Shown: positions 1-6,669 of the stretch, one piece after another | How the letters are laid out: each line of letters starts with the position of its first letter | Position numbering within the stretch: position 1 is the first letter of the stretch | Assembly: GCA_015488325.1 (NCBI GenBank) | Contig: WFOA01000148.1 | Span: 1-42,670 of the forward strand | DNA length: 42,670 bases | Direction of reading: 5' to 3' | Source: Acidimicrobiia bacterium | Lineage (GTDB): Bacteria; Actinomycetota; Acidimicrobiia; Spongiisociales; ZC4RG35 | The notes under the pieces: model-generated | Seen by the model: the letters and a program-made list of their open reading frames with translations, nothing else | Database searches by the model: none | Told to the model about the DNA's origin: nothing | Program-made: the position numbers and the translations under genes

Positions 1-1332
1 GTCCCCCGCCCGGACCGCTGCCCGTTCCGACGCCCCGACCCGGCTCTGGTCGCCCGCTCCGATCCCCACCGTCTGCCGGCCTCGGGCGAGGACGATGGCG
101 TTCGACTTGGTGTGGGCCACCACCTTCCAGGCGAACCGAAGGTCGACGAGCTCGTCCGGGGTCGGTTCCCGGGCACTCACCACCTTCCAGCCGCCGTCGC
201 CTTCCACCCGGTCCCAGGTCTGGGCGACGAAGCCGCCGTCCACCCGCCGCCAATCGAGCCCCTCCCCGGCCGGGGCCGGGGCGGTGAGCACCCGCAGGTT
301 CGTTTTGGCGGCGAGGATCTCGGCGGCTTCGGGCGTGACGCCGGGAGCGACGACGACCTCGACGAACCCGGTCATCGCCCGAGCGGTGTCTTCGTCGAGT
401 TCACGGTTGACGGCGACCACCGACCCGAACGCGGAGAGGGGATCACCCTCCCAGGCTCGCCGGAAGGCGACGGCGAGGTCGTCGGCTTCGGCCACACCAC
501 AGGGGTTCGTGTGTTTCACCACGACGCAGGCAGGCTCGGAGAAACAGTGGACGAGGCGCCAGGCGGATTCCGCATCGAGGTAGTTGTTGAAGGACATCTC
601 CTTGCCCTGATGCTGGGTGGCCTCCCGCCACCATGCCCGCGTTCCGTCCTCCCGGTAGATGGCTGCCTGCTGGTGGGGGTTCTCCCCGTACCGGAGGGGC
701 GTCACCCGCTCCAGCGCGAGGACCGTCCGCTCGGGGAGGGTCCTTTCACGTCCCATCCAGCGGACGATGGCGGCGTCGTAGCGGGCGGTGCGGTAGAAGG
801 CGACCTCGGCGAGCCGTCGGCGGAGCTCGGCGTCGAGCCCGCCGGCCTCCACCGCCGTCGCCACCTCGTCGTACTGTTCCGGTCCGGTGACGACCCCGAC
901 CCAGGCATGGTTCTTGGCGGCGGCTCGCACCATGGCGGGGCCGCCGATGTCGATCTGGTCCACCGCGGCGGCCTCGGTGACGTCCGGGTCGGCGACGGTC
1001 GCCTCGAAGGGGTAGAGGTTCGACACGACGAGCTGGATCGGTTCGATGCCCAGCCGCTCGAGGTCGGCCCGGTGGGCCGGGTCCGACAGGTCGGCCAGGA
1101 TCCCGGCGTGGATGGCCGGATGCAGGGTCTTGACGCGGCCTCCCAGGATCTCGGAGGCCCCGGTGACGTCACTCACCCTGGTTACGGGGATGCCTGCCTC
1201 GGCGAGGGTGACGGCGGTGCCCCCCGACGAGATGATCTCCACCCCGGCGGCGACCAGGCGTCGCGCCAGCTCCACCACTCCGGTCTTGTCCCACACCGAC
1301 ACGAGTGCCCGGCGTGTCGGCACCCGACTCAT
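1..1332 (-). CDS. purH: Bifunctional AICAR formyltransferase / IMP cyclohydrolase PurH (3' end outside window)
   Basis: PurH catalyses the last two steps of IMP synthesis: formyl transfer from 10-formyl-THF to AICAR, then ring closure to IMP, in the cytosol. Read from the ATG at 1332, the protein begins MSRVPTRRALVSVWDKTGVV, the usual N-terminal cyclohydrolase (MGS-like) fold, with SSGGTA and GGRVKTLHPAIHAGIL following. The formyltransferase part carries VVVKHTNPCG near residue 271, which holds the catalytic Lys-His pair. The frame is open for 444 codons to base 1; the family is about 520 residues, so roughly 80 C-terminal residues are missing. The ATG overlaps the purN stop as ATGA (1329-1332), so translation is probably coupled within a purN-purH operon. 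Confidence 0.97.
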   Translation of the reverse strand, partial: MSRVPTRRALVSVWDKTGVVELARRLVAAGVEIISSGGTAVTLAEAGIPVTRVSDVTGASEILGGRVKTLHPAIHAGILADLSDPAHRADLERLGIEPIQLVVSNLYPFEATVADPDVTEAAAVDQIDIGGPAMVRAAAKNHAWVGVVTGPEQYDEVATAVEAGGLDAELRRRLAEVAFYRTARYDAAIVRWMGRERTLPERTVLALERVTPLRYGENPHQQAAIYREDGTRAWWREATQHQGKEMSFNNYLDAESAWRLVHCFSEPACVVVKHTNPCGVAEADDLAVAFRRAWEGDPLSAFGSVVAVNRELDEDTARAMTGFVEVVVAPGVTPEAAEILAAKTNLRVLTAPAPAGEGLDWRRVDGGFVAQTWDRVEGDGGWKVVSAREPTPDELVDLRFAWKVVAHTKSNAIVLARGRQTVGIGAGDQSRVGASERAAVRAGD

Positions 1333-1937
1333 CGCGGTCCCTCCCAGTAGACGATCCTCCCCGCCACCCGCAACCGTCCCTGGGCGAACGCCGACACCAC
1401 CTTCGGGTAGAGGTCGTGTTCGACCTGTTGGATCCGGGCGTGCAAGCTGGCTTCGTCGTCGTCGGGGAACACCCGCACCGGCTCCTGGGCGATGATCGGA
1501 CCGTGGTCGACCTGCTCGTCGACGAAGTGGACGGTGACGCCGGTGAGCTTGACACCGTGGGCGAGGGCTTGGCGCACGGCGTGGGCCCCGGGGAAGGCGG
1601 GGAGCAGGGCCGGGTGGATGTTGATGATCCGTTCGGGGAAGCGCTCGATCGCCACCGGCGCCAGGATACGCATGAACCCGGCGAGCACCATGGCCTCGGC
1701 GCCGGCGTCGGCGACGGCGTCGCAGACCGCCCTGGTGAACGAGTCCCGGTCGGCGAACGCCGACCACTCCACCACTCGGGTGGGGATGCCGGCCGCCTCG
1801 GCCCGGTCCAACGCCCGCACCGAGGCACGGTCGGAGACGACGACGACGATGCGTCCACCGAACCCGGGATCCTCGGCGGCGTCGATCAACGCCTGCAGGT
1901 TGGAGCCCGATCCAGAGACCAGCACGGCGATGTCGAT
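1329..1937 (-). CDS. purN: Phosphoribosylglycinamide formyltransferase PurN, probable ATC start
   Basis: PurN transfers a formyl group from 10-formyl-THF to GAR in purine synthesis. The sequence shows VLVSGSGSNLQAL at the N-terminus, GFMRIL, the catalytic NIHPALLPAFPG stretch (Asn-His) and VHFVDEQVDHGPII (Asp), at a typical length of about 200 aa. No ATG, GTG or TTG lies where the family begins. The GTG at 1925 would remove most of the first beta strand, and the next ATG upstream lies inside the divergent gene at 2095. ATC at 1937 aligns with residue 1 of E. coli PurN and sits 5 nt after GGAGG (1947-1943), so I chose it; GTG at 1925 is the conservative alternative. Function is secure, the start is not. 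The gene overlaps purH by 4 nt. Confidence 0.9.
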   Translation of the reverse strand: MDIAVLVSGSGSNLQALIDAAEDPGFGGRIVVVVSDRASVRALDRAEAAGIPTRVVEWSAFADRDSFTRAVCDAVADAGAEAMVLAGFMRILAPVAIERFPERIINIHPALLPAFPGAHAVRQALAHGVKLTGVTVHFVDEQVDHGPIIAQEPVRVFPDDDEASLHARIQQVEHDLYPKVVSAFAQGRLRVAGRIVYWEGPR

Positions 1938-1964
1938 GATGCCCTCCCGGCGACGGCGCGAGGG

Positions 1965-1970
1965 ATCGTA
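1965..1970 (-). promoter_or_regulatory. Candidate -10 box of purN-purH
   Basis: TACGAT on the minus strand. It would give a leader of about 20 nt containing the GGGAGGG ribosome site directly ahead of the proposed purN start. No good -35 box is visible. Confidence 0.45.
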
Positions 1971-2094
1971 CCCGCCGGCCCGTCGGTGCGGTCCGTCCCC
2001 GACAGACAGGGGGAGAGGACGAACCCCGACGGAATCCCGGCATCGGTCGGTCCGATCGATTAGCTTGCACGGTGCGCGCTGTGAGGAGACGAGA

Positions 2095-2877
2095 GTGAAC
2101 GAGAGTTCTGGATCGGGTCGGCTCGTCGTCGTCACGATCCTGGCGGTAGTCGCCGGCGTGGCTCTGGCGATCGTCATCCAACAGGCCGGCGTCTGGCCCC
2201 TCGACCGCCTCATGCTGTTCGGCCTCCCCGGGTTGATGGCCCTCATCGGGTTGGGCCTCGTCAAGGCCGGGGGTTTCCGACCCCGCAAGGTCGTCACGGT
2301 GATCGTCCTCGTCATCGTGATCGCTCTGCTCGCCTTCGCCGGGACCGGCCTGGCAGCCGCCGGCCAGCAGGGTCAGCTCAACGGCGGATGCACCGTGACC
2401 GCCGACTCGGGGATCGACTCGACGAGCGTCACCGACACGAGCCGCTCGAACCCCTTCGACGTGGATCCGGACGGCGGCATCACCTGGCAGGCGAGCTCAC
2501 CGGCGCCGATCAAGAACCACATGTGGGAGATCTGGGTGGACGTCGGCGGGTTCCAGGTGGTCGTCGCCAACGGCGGCGACCCGAACGAAGGGGAGTCCAC
2601 GTCGAACGCCGGAAGCGAAGACGTGGGAACCTACAAAGAGTTCCTGGAGGAGCGGACCGGAGTCGAGATCGTCGGGATCTATCAGGTGGGCGGCTTCATC
2701 CGCGGCGACGGCGGAGCCTGCGACGGCTTCGGCTTCGTCCGGGTGCAGGGAGGGTTCCTCCAAGGCCCGATCGCCCTCGCCGCGGCGATCATCTTCGTCG
2801 TCCTCGTCGTGATCATCATCGTCATCACGATGAAGGGGCGCCGGGAACGGACCGAGGTTCGACGGATCGAAGTCTGA
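2095..2877 (+). CDS. Four-helix membrane protein with large extracytoplasmic loop, function unknown
   Basis: Not recognised as a known family. The 260-aa product begins at GTG 2095, 6 nt after GAGGAG (2083-2088). It has three N-terminal hydrophobic segments (about residues 10-32, 38-58 and 66-90), a hydrophilic region of about 140 residues, and a fourth very hydrophobic helix (about 223-245, rich in Ile and Val) followed by a basic tail. The loop is acidic, contains aromatic patches (HMWEIWVDVGGFQVVV) and has just two cysteines (GGCTV and GGACDGF) that could form a disulfide if the loop faces outside. It stands alone, divergent from purN and convergent with the DUF1876 gene. Location at the membrane is well supported; its role is not. 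Confidence 0.8.
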   Translation: MNESSGSGRLVVVTILAVVAGVALAIVIQQAGVWPLDRLMLFGLPGLMALIGLGLVKAGGFRPRKVVTVIVLVIVIALLAFAGTGLAAAGQQGQLNGGCTVTADSGIDSTSVTDTSRSNPFDVDPDGGITWQASSPAPIKNHMWEIWVDVGGFQVVVANGGDPNEGESTSNAGSEDVGTYKEFLEERTGVEIVGIYQVGGFIRGDGGACDGFGFVRVQGGFLQGPIALAAAIIFVVLVVIIIVITMKGRRERTEVRRIEV

Positions 2878-3060
2878 CGGCGATCCGACGGGGACTCCCA
2901 CCCCAGGGTCCGTGGCGGGACAGGATGAACCCGCCAACCATTGCGTTGCGGGCCGCGACCCGGCCCCGGGCCGTTCTCCCCGCCCGGACACACCCGTGGG
3001 GCGCCCCGGCCAATACCGGTCCCCGGGGCGCAGCACCGACTGCGACCGCACCGACAGGGC

Positions 3061-3086
3061 CCGGACCCGAGCCGGCTCGGGTCCGG
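3061..3086. terminator. Perfect 26-bp palindrome between convergent genes, probable bidirectional terminator
   Basis: A perfect GC-rich palindrome (11-bp outer arms around a CCGG centre, beginning CCGGACCCGAG) lies in the 259-bp gap between the convergent genes ending at 2877 and 3137. There is no T-tract, which is common for actinobacterial terminators. The rest of this gap shows no gene. Confidence 0.55.
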
Positions 3087-3136
3087 ACGGGCCGCCTCAC
3101 CGGGCGGGCGAGGTGACCTCCGCCTCTCCGGTTCGG

Positions 3137-3382
3137 TCAGTGGACCAGATGCTTGTCGATCTTGTCCTGCGCCGCCTCCATGAGCCTGTTGTGGAGCTCC
3201 GAGAGCGCCCGGGCGATGGCGAGCTCTTCTCCGATCACCGGGTACGGCGGGTCGATCGGGTTCCGACGCGCCCGACCTTCGCCTTCGAAGTGCTCGCCCT
3301 GCAGGTCGAGGCGGGTGACGGCCACCGTCTCGGTGTCGTCTTCGGTCAGGTGGATCGACAGGGTCACGTCCTTTTCCACCAT
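3137..3382 (-). CDS. DUF1876 (Rv2632c-like) small protein
   Basis: An 81-aa protein starting at ATG 3382, preceded by GAGGAGG. It matches the actinobacterial DUF1876 pattern: an N-terminal strand-forming half (VEKDVTLSIHLTEDDTETVAV), then GRARRNPIDPPYPVIGEELA and an alpha-helical end with ALSELHNRLMEAAQDKI. The M. tuberculosis relative Rv2632c has a dsRBD-like fold, but the biochemical role of the family is unknown. A candidate -10 (TAGGTT, plus-strand 3416-3421) gives a leader of about 27 nt. The gene is monocistronic and convergent with the membrane protein upstream. Confidence 0.9.
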   Translation of the reverse strand: MVEKDVTLSIHLTEDDTETVAVTRLDLQGEHFEGEGRARRNPIDPPYPVIGEELAIARALSELHNRLMEAAQDKIDKHLVH

Positions 3383-3511
3383 CAGGGGGCCTCCTCAGGC
3401 CTCGTGTCATCTCCCAACCTACGCGTCTGGATGGCGAAGGACAGGGGCTTGTGGCCATGATGGTCGGTGACGCCCCGACGTCGGGGCTCCGCGACCGAAC
3501 CGGAGTGGACG

Positions 3512-3907
3512 ATGACCCACCAACTGATCAACCCCGACGGCCTGATCCCACCTGTCGGCTTCTCCCACGTCGTCGTGGCGGAAGGCGGAAAGACGGTCTG
3601 GCTGGGAGGCCAGACCGGCCATCGGGCCGACGAGTCGATCGACGCCGACCTGGTCGCCCAGTTCGCCCAGGCCTGCCGCAACGTGGCGGTGGCGCTGAAG
3701 GCGGCCGACGCCGAACCAGAACATCTCGTCTCGATGGTGATCTACACCACCGACCCGGCGGCGTACCGGGCCAACCTGAAGGCCCTCGGCGAGGAGTACC
3801 GGCGGGTCTTCGGACGGCACTTCCCGGCGATGGCCCTGTTCGGTGTCACCGAGCTGTTCGACCCGAGGTCCCTGGTCGAGCTGGTCTGCGTGGCCGTGGT
3901 CCCCTAG
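3512..3907 (+). CDS. RidA/YjgF-like family protein lacking the usual catalytic arginine
   Basis: A 131-aa member of the YjgF/YER057c/UK114 fold, recognised from the N-terminal NPDGL.PPVGFSHVVVAEGGKTVWLGGQTG pattern, the central QFAQACRNVAVALKAADAEPEHLV stretch and the C-terminal LVELVCVAVVP strand. Canonical RidA hydrolyses reactive enamines and imines using an Arg in a PARS-like motif; here that place reads HFPAMALFGV, so the Arg is absent. It therefore probably belongs to a non-deaminase Rid subgroup, role unknown. ATG 3512 is preceded by GGAG with 6-nt spacing. An in-frame ATG 45 nt upstream is less likely because it lacks a ribosome site. Confidence 0.88.
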   Translation: MTHQLINPDGLIPPVGFSHVVVAEGGKTVWLGGQTGHRADESIDADLVAQFAQACRNVAVALKAADAEPEHLVSMVIYTTDPAAYRANLKALGEEYRRVFGRHFPAMALFGVTELFDPRSLVELVCVAVVP

Positions 3908-3911
3908 AGGC

Positions 3912-3933
3912 GACGGCGGCGTCGCCCGCCGTC
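3912..3933. terminator. Hairpin between convergent RidA-like and serine kinase genes
   Basis: GACGGCGG (3912-3919) and CCGCCGTC (3926-3933) form a perfect 8-bp stem with a 6-nt loop, exactly between the two converging stop codons. Probably a bidirectional terminator; there is no T-tract. Confidence 0.5.
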
Positions 3934-4715
3934 TACTCGTCGAGGACGAACACCGGTTCCGTGTAGTGGCGGATACGCCCGTTCCGGGCCCGGTCTTCGA
4001 CGAGACGGTCGAGTTCGGCCTGTTTCTCGTCGAGGGGGATGTCGTCGGCGAGGAGCCGAAGCGGCACCCCGAGTCGGAGGACCCGCCCGGGGATGACGAA
4101 CCGGGTGATCCCCGCGGGCAGGCGGTCTCCGCCTTCGGCGGCTGCGGTGACCTCGTCGAGGCTCAGATGGCTGAACGACACCAGCGCCGCCATGTCGGGG
4201 TAGATGGCGGCGGAGGCGGCAGGGTCGGGCCTCGTCGACCGTGACACCCGTCCCACCCGCAGGTAGCAGGCGACGAAGGCGGAGAGGGCGGCGTGGGGAG
4301 ACACCCCGGGGGCGGGATGCACCGATGCGGGCTCGCCGGTCACGAAGTAGACCCGAGCGACCCCCCGTTCCACGAGGGGGCGCAGCTCCACCCCATCGAC
4401 GGCCTTCAGCTCGCGCCGCAGATCGTCGACGTCGACCCCCCGGATCACGTGCCGCCAGGTGCGGAGCTCGAGGTCGCCGGACGCCACCACCTGGACCACC
4501 GTGTCACGAAAGCCTCTCCGCCGAAGGGCTTCGGTCCGGGTGGCGCCGTCCAACAGCACGTAGTGGTCCGAAGCCGGGGTCACCACCGGCGGATTGAGCA
4601 GCACCCCCGCCTCGTCGAGCCGGGAGACGAGCCGGTCCACCCGGGCCGGGTCCACCTCTTCGTGGGGTGTGACTCGGTCGAGGGGTACGACCTTCAACGT
4701 GAATCCGTTCTTCAT
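3933..4715 (-). CDS. SbnI/SerK-like free L-serine kinase with ParB/Srx fold
   Basis: The 260-aa product resembles S. aureus SbnI over its full length (254 aa). Shared features are LKVVPLDRVTPHEEVDP at the N-terminus, VLLDGATRTEALRRRGF (the DGxxR motif of the ParB/Srx fold), ELRTWRHVI, and the C-terminal LPAGITRFVIPGR and RHYTEPVFVLDE. Glu19 aligns with the SbnI glutamate (Glu20) needed for serine kinase activity. SbnI and archaeal SerK phosphorylate free L-serine to O-phospho-L-serine; SbnI also regulates siderophore genes in response to heme. No siderophore gene lies here, so a metabolic role feeding an O-phosphoserine-using CysM (37273-38133) is the more likely one. The ATG at 4715 was chosen because a -10 box lies 8 nt before it; longer in-frame starts lose family similarity. 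Confidence 0.85.
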   Translation of the reverse strand: MKNGFTLKVVPLDRVTPHEEVDPARVDRLVSRLDEAGVLLNPPVVTPASDHYVLLDGATRTEALRRRGFRDTVVQVVASGDLELRTWRHVIRGVDVDDLRRELKAVDGVELRPLVERGVARVYFVTGEPASVHPAPGVSPHAALSAFVACYLRVGRVSRSTRPDPAASAAIYPDMAALVSFSHLSLDEVTAAAEGGDRLPAGITRFVIPGRVLRLGVPLRLLADDIPLDEKQAELDRLVEDRARNGRIRHYTEPVFVLDE

Positions 4716-4723
4716 CGGCGCAG

Positions 4724-4729
4724 AGGGTA
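4724..4729 (-). promoter_or_regulatory. -10 box of the serine kinase gene, leaderless
   Basis: TACCCT on the minus strand, 8 nt before ATG 4715, with no Shine-Dalgarno sequence. Transcription would begin at or next to the start codon. Confidence 0.5.
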
Positions 4730-4890
4730 GGGGACCGCAGCGACACGCCGTCGCCGAGTTCCCGGCCTCGACCCCGATCCCGGCGGCATCGCCGTGTCTC
4801 GGCGTGTAGGTTCGGTGCCGACGGGACCGCCGCTCGACCCGGTGCCTCCCCGACTTCGGGATGGCGCCGAAGCTGTGGGGGGAGCCCGAT

Positions 4891-4929
4891 CCGACCCCCC
4901 GGGCACACAACCCCCACCCGGGGGGTCGG
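4891..4929. other. Strong 13-bp stem-loop in a divergent intergenic region
   Basis: CCGACCCCCCGGG (4891-4903) and its exact reverse complement (4917-4929) flank a 13-nt loop. It lies between two divergent promoters (-10 boxes at 4724-4729 and 4975-4980), so it ends neither neighbouring gene. The rest of the 273-bp gap shows no convincing ORF. It could terminate an unseen transcript or be a protein-binding or cruciform site. Confidence 0.5.
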
Positions 4930-4974
4930 GTCAACTTGTCCCGGCGTAGCGGCGGTCACCTCCGCCGCAACGGG

Positions 4975-4980
4975 TAGGGT
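4975..4980 (+). promoter_or_regulatory. -10 box of the deazaflavin oxidoreductase gene, leaderless
   Basis: TAGGGT, 8 nt before ATG 4989, with no Shine-Dalgarno sequence. It mirrors the arrangement of the divergent neighbour. Confidence 0.5.
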
Positions 4981-4988
4981 CGGACGCC

Positions 4989-5450
4989 ATGCGTGACCGG
5001 ACCGCCCGCCGCCTCTCCGCCCTCCACCGGGTCGTCTACCGGGCCACCGGCGGCGTGATCGGACGGCGTCTGGTGAACAACGACATGCTGCTCCTCACCA
5101 CCCGGGGGCGCCGCACCGGACGGCCCCACACCGTCCCCCTCCTCTACCTCCTCGACGGCCCGCACCCGGTCGTCGTCGCCTCCTGGGGCGGCCGGCCCCA
5201 CCATCCCGAATGGTATGAGAACCTGCTCCGCCACCCGACCGTCGAAGTGCAGCTCCGCCGGCGCCGGTTCACCGCCGAAGCCGAGCCCCTCACCGAACCC
5301 GAACGGAGCGTCTGGTTCCACCGTGCCGTCGCCGCCTACCCCGGCTACGCCGAGTACCAGGCCCGTACGGATCGGGTGATCCCGGTGGTGCGTCTCGTCC
5401 GCTCCGACCGGCCGCCCTCCCCTCCTGTATCGACCCGGGACTCCGCGTAG
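4989..5450 (+). CDS. Deazaflavin (F420)-dependent nitroreductase-family protein
   Basis: A 153-aa single-domain protein of the DUF385/FDOR-A family, which includes M. tuberculosis Ddn. It shows the family pattern DMLLLTTRGRRTGRPHTVPLLYL, then VVVASWGGRPHHPEWYENLLRHPTVEVQL and YPGYAEYQARTDRVIPVVRL. Members bind F420 and reduce quinones, nitroaromatics or other electrophiles; the substrate cannot be told from sequence. The basic N-terminal helix (RRLSALHRVVYRATGG) is typical and may touch the membrane. The start is set by the -10 box 8 nt upstream. The last 15 residues are poorly conserved. A hydrolase gene follows after 31 nt with its own ribosome site and a possible own -10. Confidence 0.92.
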   Translation: MRDRTARRLSALHRVVYRATGGVIGRRLVNNDMLLLTTRGRRTGRPHTVPLLYLLDGPHPVVVASWGGRPHHPEWYENLLRHPTVEVQLRRRRFTAEAEPLTEPERSVWFHRAVAAYPGYAEYQARTDRVIPVVRLVRSDRPPSPPVSTRDSA

Positions 5451-5481
5451 GGTGGGCCTCCACGGGAACGAGGAGGCAGAG

Positions 5482-6543
5482 ATGGGCGAGGTCGGATCCG
5501 GGCAGGTCACCACGGAGCGCCTCGACACCTTCTACCTCGAGGCCGGTCCGGCCGACGGCGTCCCGGTGCTGATGATCCACGGCAACCTCGCCACCTGCCG
5601 TTTCTTCGACCACGTCCTCGCGGGCGCCCCCGACCGCTACCGGGTGATCGCACCCGACATGCGGGGGTTCGGACGGTCCGCCAAAGTGGGGATCGACGCC
5701 ACCCGCGGCCTGCGGGACTGGGCAGACGACGCCCGTGCCCTCGTCGCCGCCCTCGGGATCGAACGTCCCGTCCATCTGGCGGGCTGGTCGACGGGGGGTG
5801 GGGCGATCGGGACCTGGGCGATGGAACATCCCGAAGAGGTGGCGTCTTTGACGTTGATCGACCCGGTCTCCCCCTACGGGTTCGGTGGGACCCGCGACGC
5901 CGACGGCACCCCCACCACCGACGACTACGCCGGTTCGGGAGGTGGCATCGCCGCACCCGAGTTCGTCGAGCGCCTGCGCACGGGCGACCGTTCAGCCGAC
6001 AGCGACTTCTCCCCCATCAACCTGATGCGTGCCTTCTACTGGTCGCCGAGCCACCGTGAGCCCGACGAACGCGAGGCGATGCTGGTCGACGAGATCCTCA
6101 TGAGCCTCGTCGGAGACGACGGCTACCCCGGCGACTCGACACCGTCGGAGCACTGGCCGGGCGTCGCCCCCGGGACCCGGGGGATCCTCAACGCCCTCAG
6201 CGGGAAGTACTGCAACTGGTCGGCCATCGTCGATGCCGAGCCGAAACCTCCGATCCTCTGGACCCACGGAACCGAAGACCTGGTCGTGTCGGACACATCG
6301 ATGTTCGAGATGGGGAACCTCGGCCAGATGGGGGCGGTGCCGGGCTGGCCCGGTCCCGACGCCTACCCGCCGCAGCCGATGGTCACCCAGATCCGGACGG
6401 TGCTCGGACGCTACGCCGACGCCGGCGGCAGGGTGGAGACGGTGATGTTCGAAGGCTCCGGTCACGGCCCCCACGTCGACGCCGCCGACCGCTGGCAGCA
6501 CACCTTCTGGCAGTTCCTCGACTCGGTCGAACCGCTCGTCTGA
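5482..6543 (+). CDS. Alpha/beta hydrolase
   Basis: A 353-aa alpha/beta-hydrolase fold enzyme of unknown substrate. Visible elements are the oxyanion-hole HGN turn (MIHGNLATCRFFD), PDMRGFGRS, the nucleophile elbow GWSTGG (Ser103), the acid region HGTEDLVVSD and the catalytic His in EGSGHGPHVD. A lid insertion spans roughly residues 130-240. ATG 5482 follows AGGAGG (5471-5476) with 5-nt spacing. A TAGGGT hexamer (5448-5453) overlaps the stop of the previous gene and could be its own -10. Its position just before the NRPS operon invites a link to that pathway, but a separate NRPS promoter lies between them, so this is unproven. Confidence 0.9.
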   Translation: MGEVGSGQVTTERLDTFYLEAGPADGVPVLMIHGNLATCRFFDHVLAGAPDRYRVIAPDMRGFGRSAKVGIDATRGLRDWADDARALVAALGIERPVHLAGWSTGGGAIGTWAMEHPEEVASLTLIDPVSPYGFGGTRDADGTPTTDDYAGSGGGIAAPEFVERLRTGDRSADSDFSPINLMRAFYWSPSHREPDEREAMLVDEILMSLVGDDGYPGDSTPSEHWPGVAPGTRGILNALSGKYCNWSAIVDAEPKPPILWTHGTEDLVVSDTSMFEMGNLGQMGAVPGWPGPDAYPPQPMVTQIRTVLGRYADAGGRVETVMFEGSGHGPHVDAADRWQHTFWQFLDSVEPLV

Positions 6544-6614
6544 CTCGTCGCCGGCCCCCGGAACGTCCCCCGAAGCGGCCGTCGCCCCGTCGAAGAATGA
6601 GCCGGAAGTCCCGA

Positions 6615-6642
6615 TTGAAGGCTGCCCTATCCGCCGTATAGT
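6615..6642 (+). promoter_or_regulatory. Promoter of the NRPS operon
   Basis: TTGAAG (6615-6620), a 16-nt spacer and TATAGT (6637-6642) form a good housekeeping-sigma promoter. The leader carries GGAGGGAG (6651-6658), 11 nt before ATG 6670. No regulator gene lies nearby. Confidence 0.6.
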
Positions 6643-6669
6643 GCTCACAGGGAGGGAGTAGGGCAGCGT

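Noticed and set aside
1938-2315. PurN extended to an ATG at 2315
   Set aside because: The extra 126 residues run through the divergent membrane gene and have no family similarity.
5482-6543. Alpha/beta hydrolase as part of the NRPS operon
   Set aside because: A 126-bp gap containing a good promoter separates it from the first NRPS gene; a link cannot be shown from sequence.
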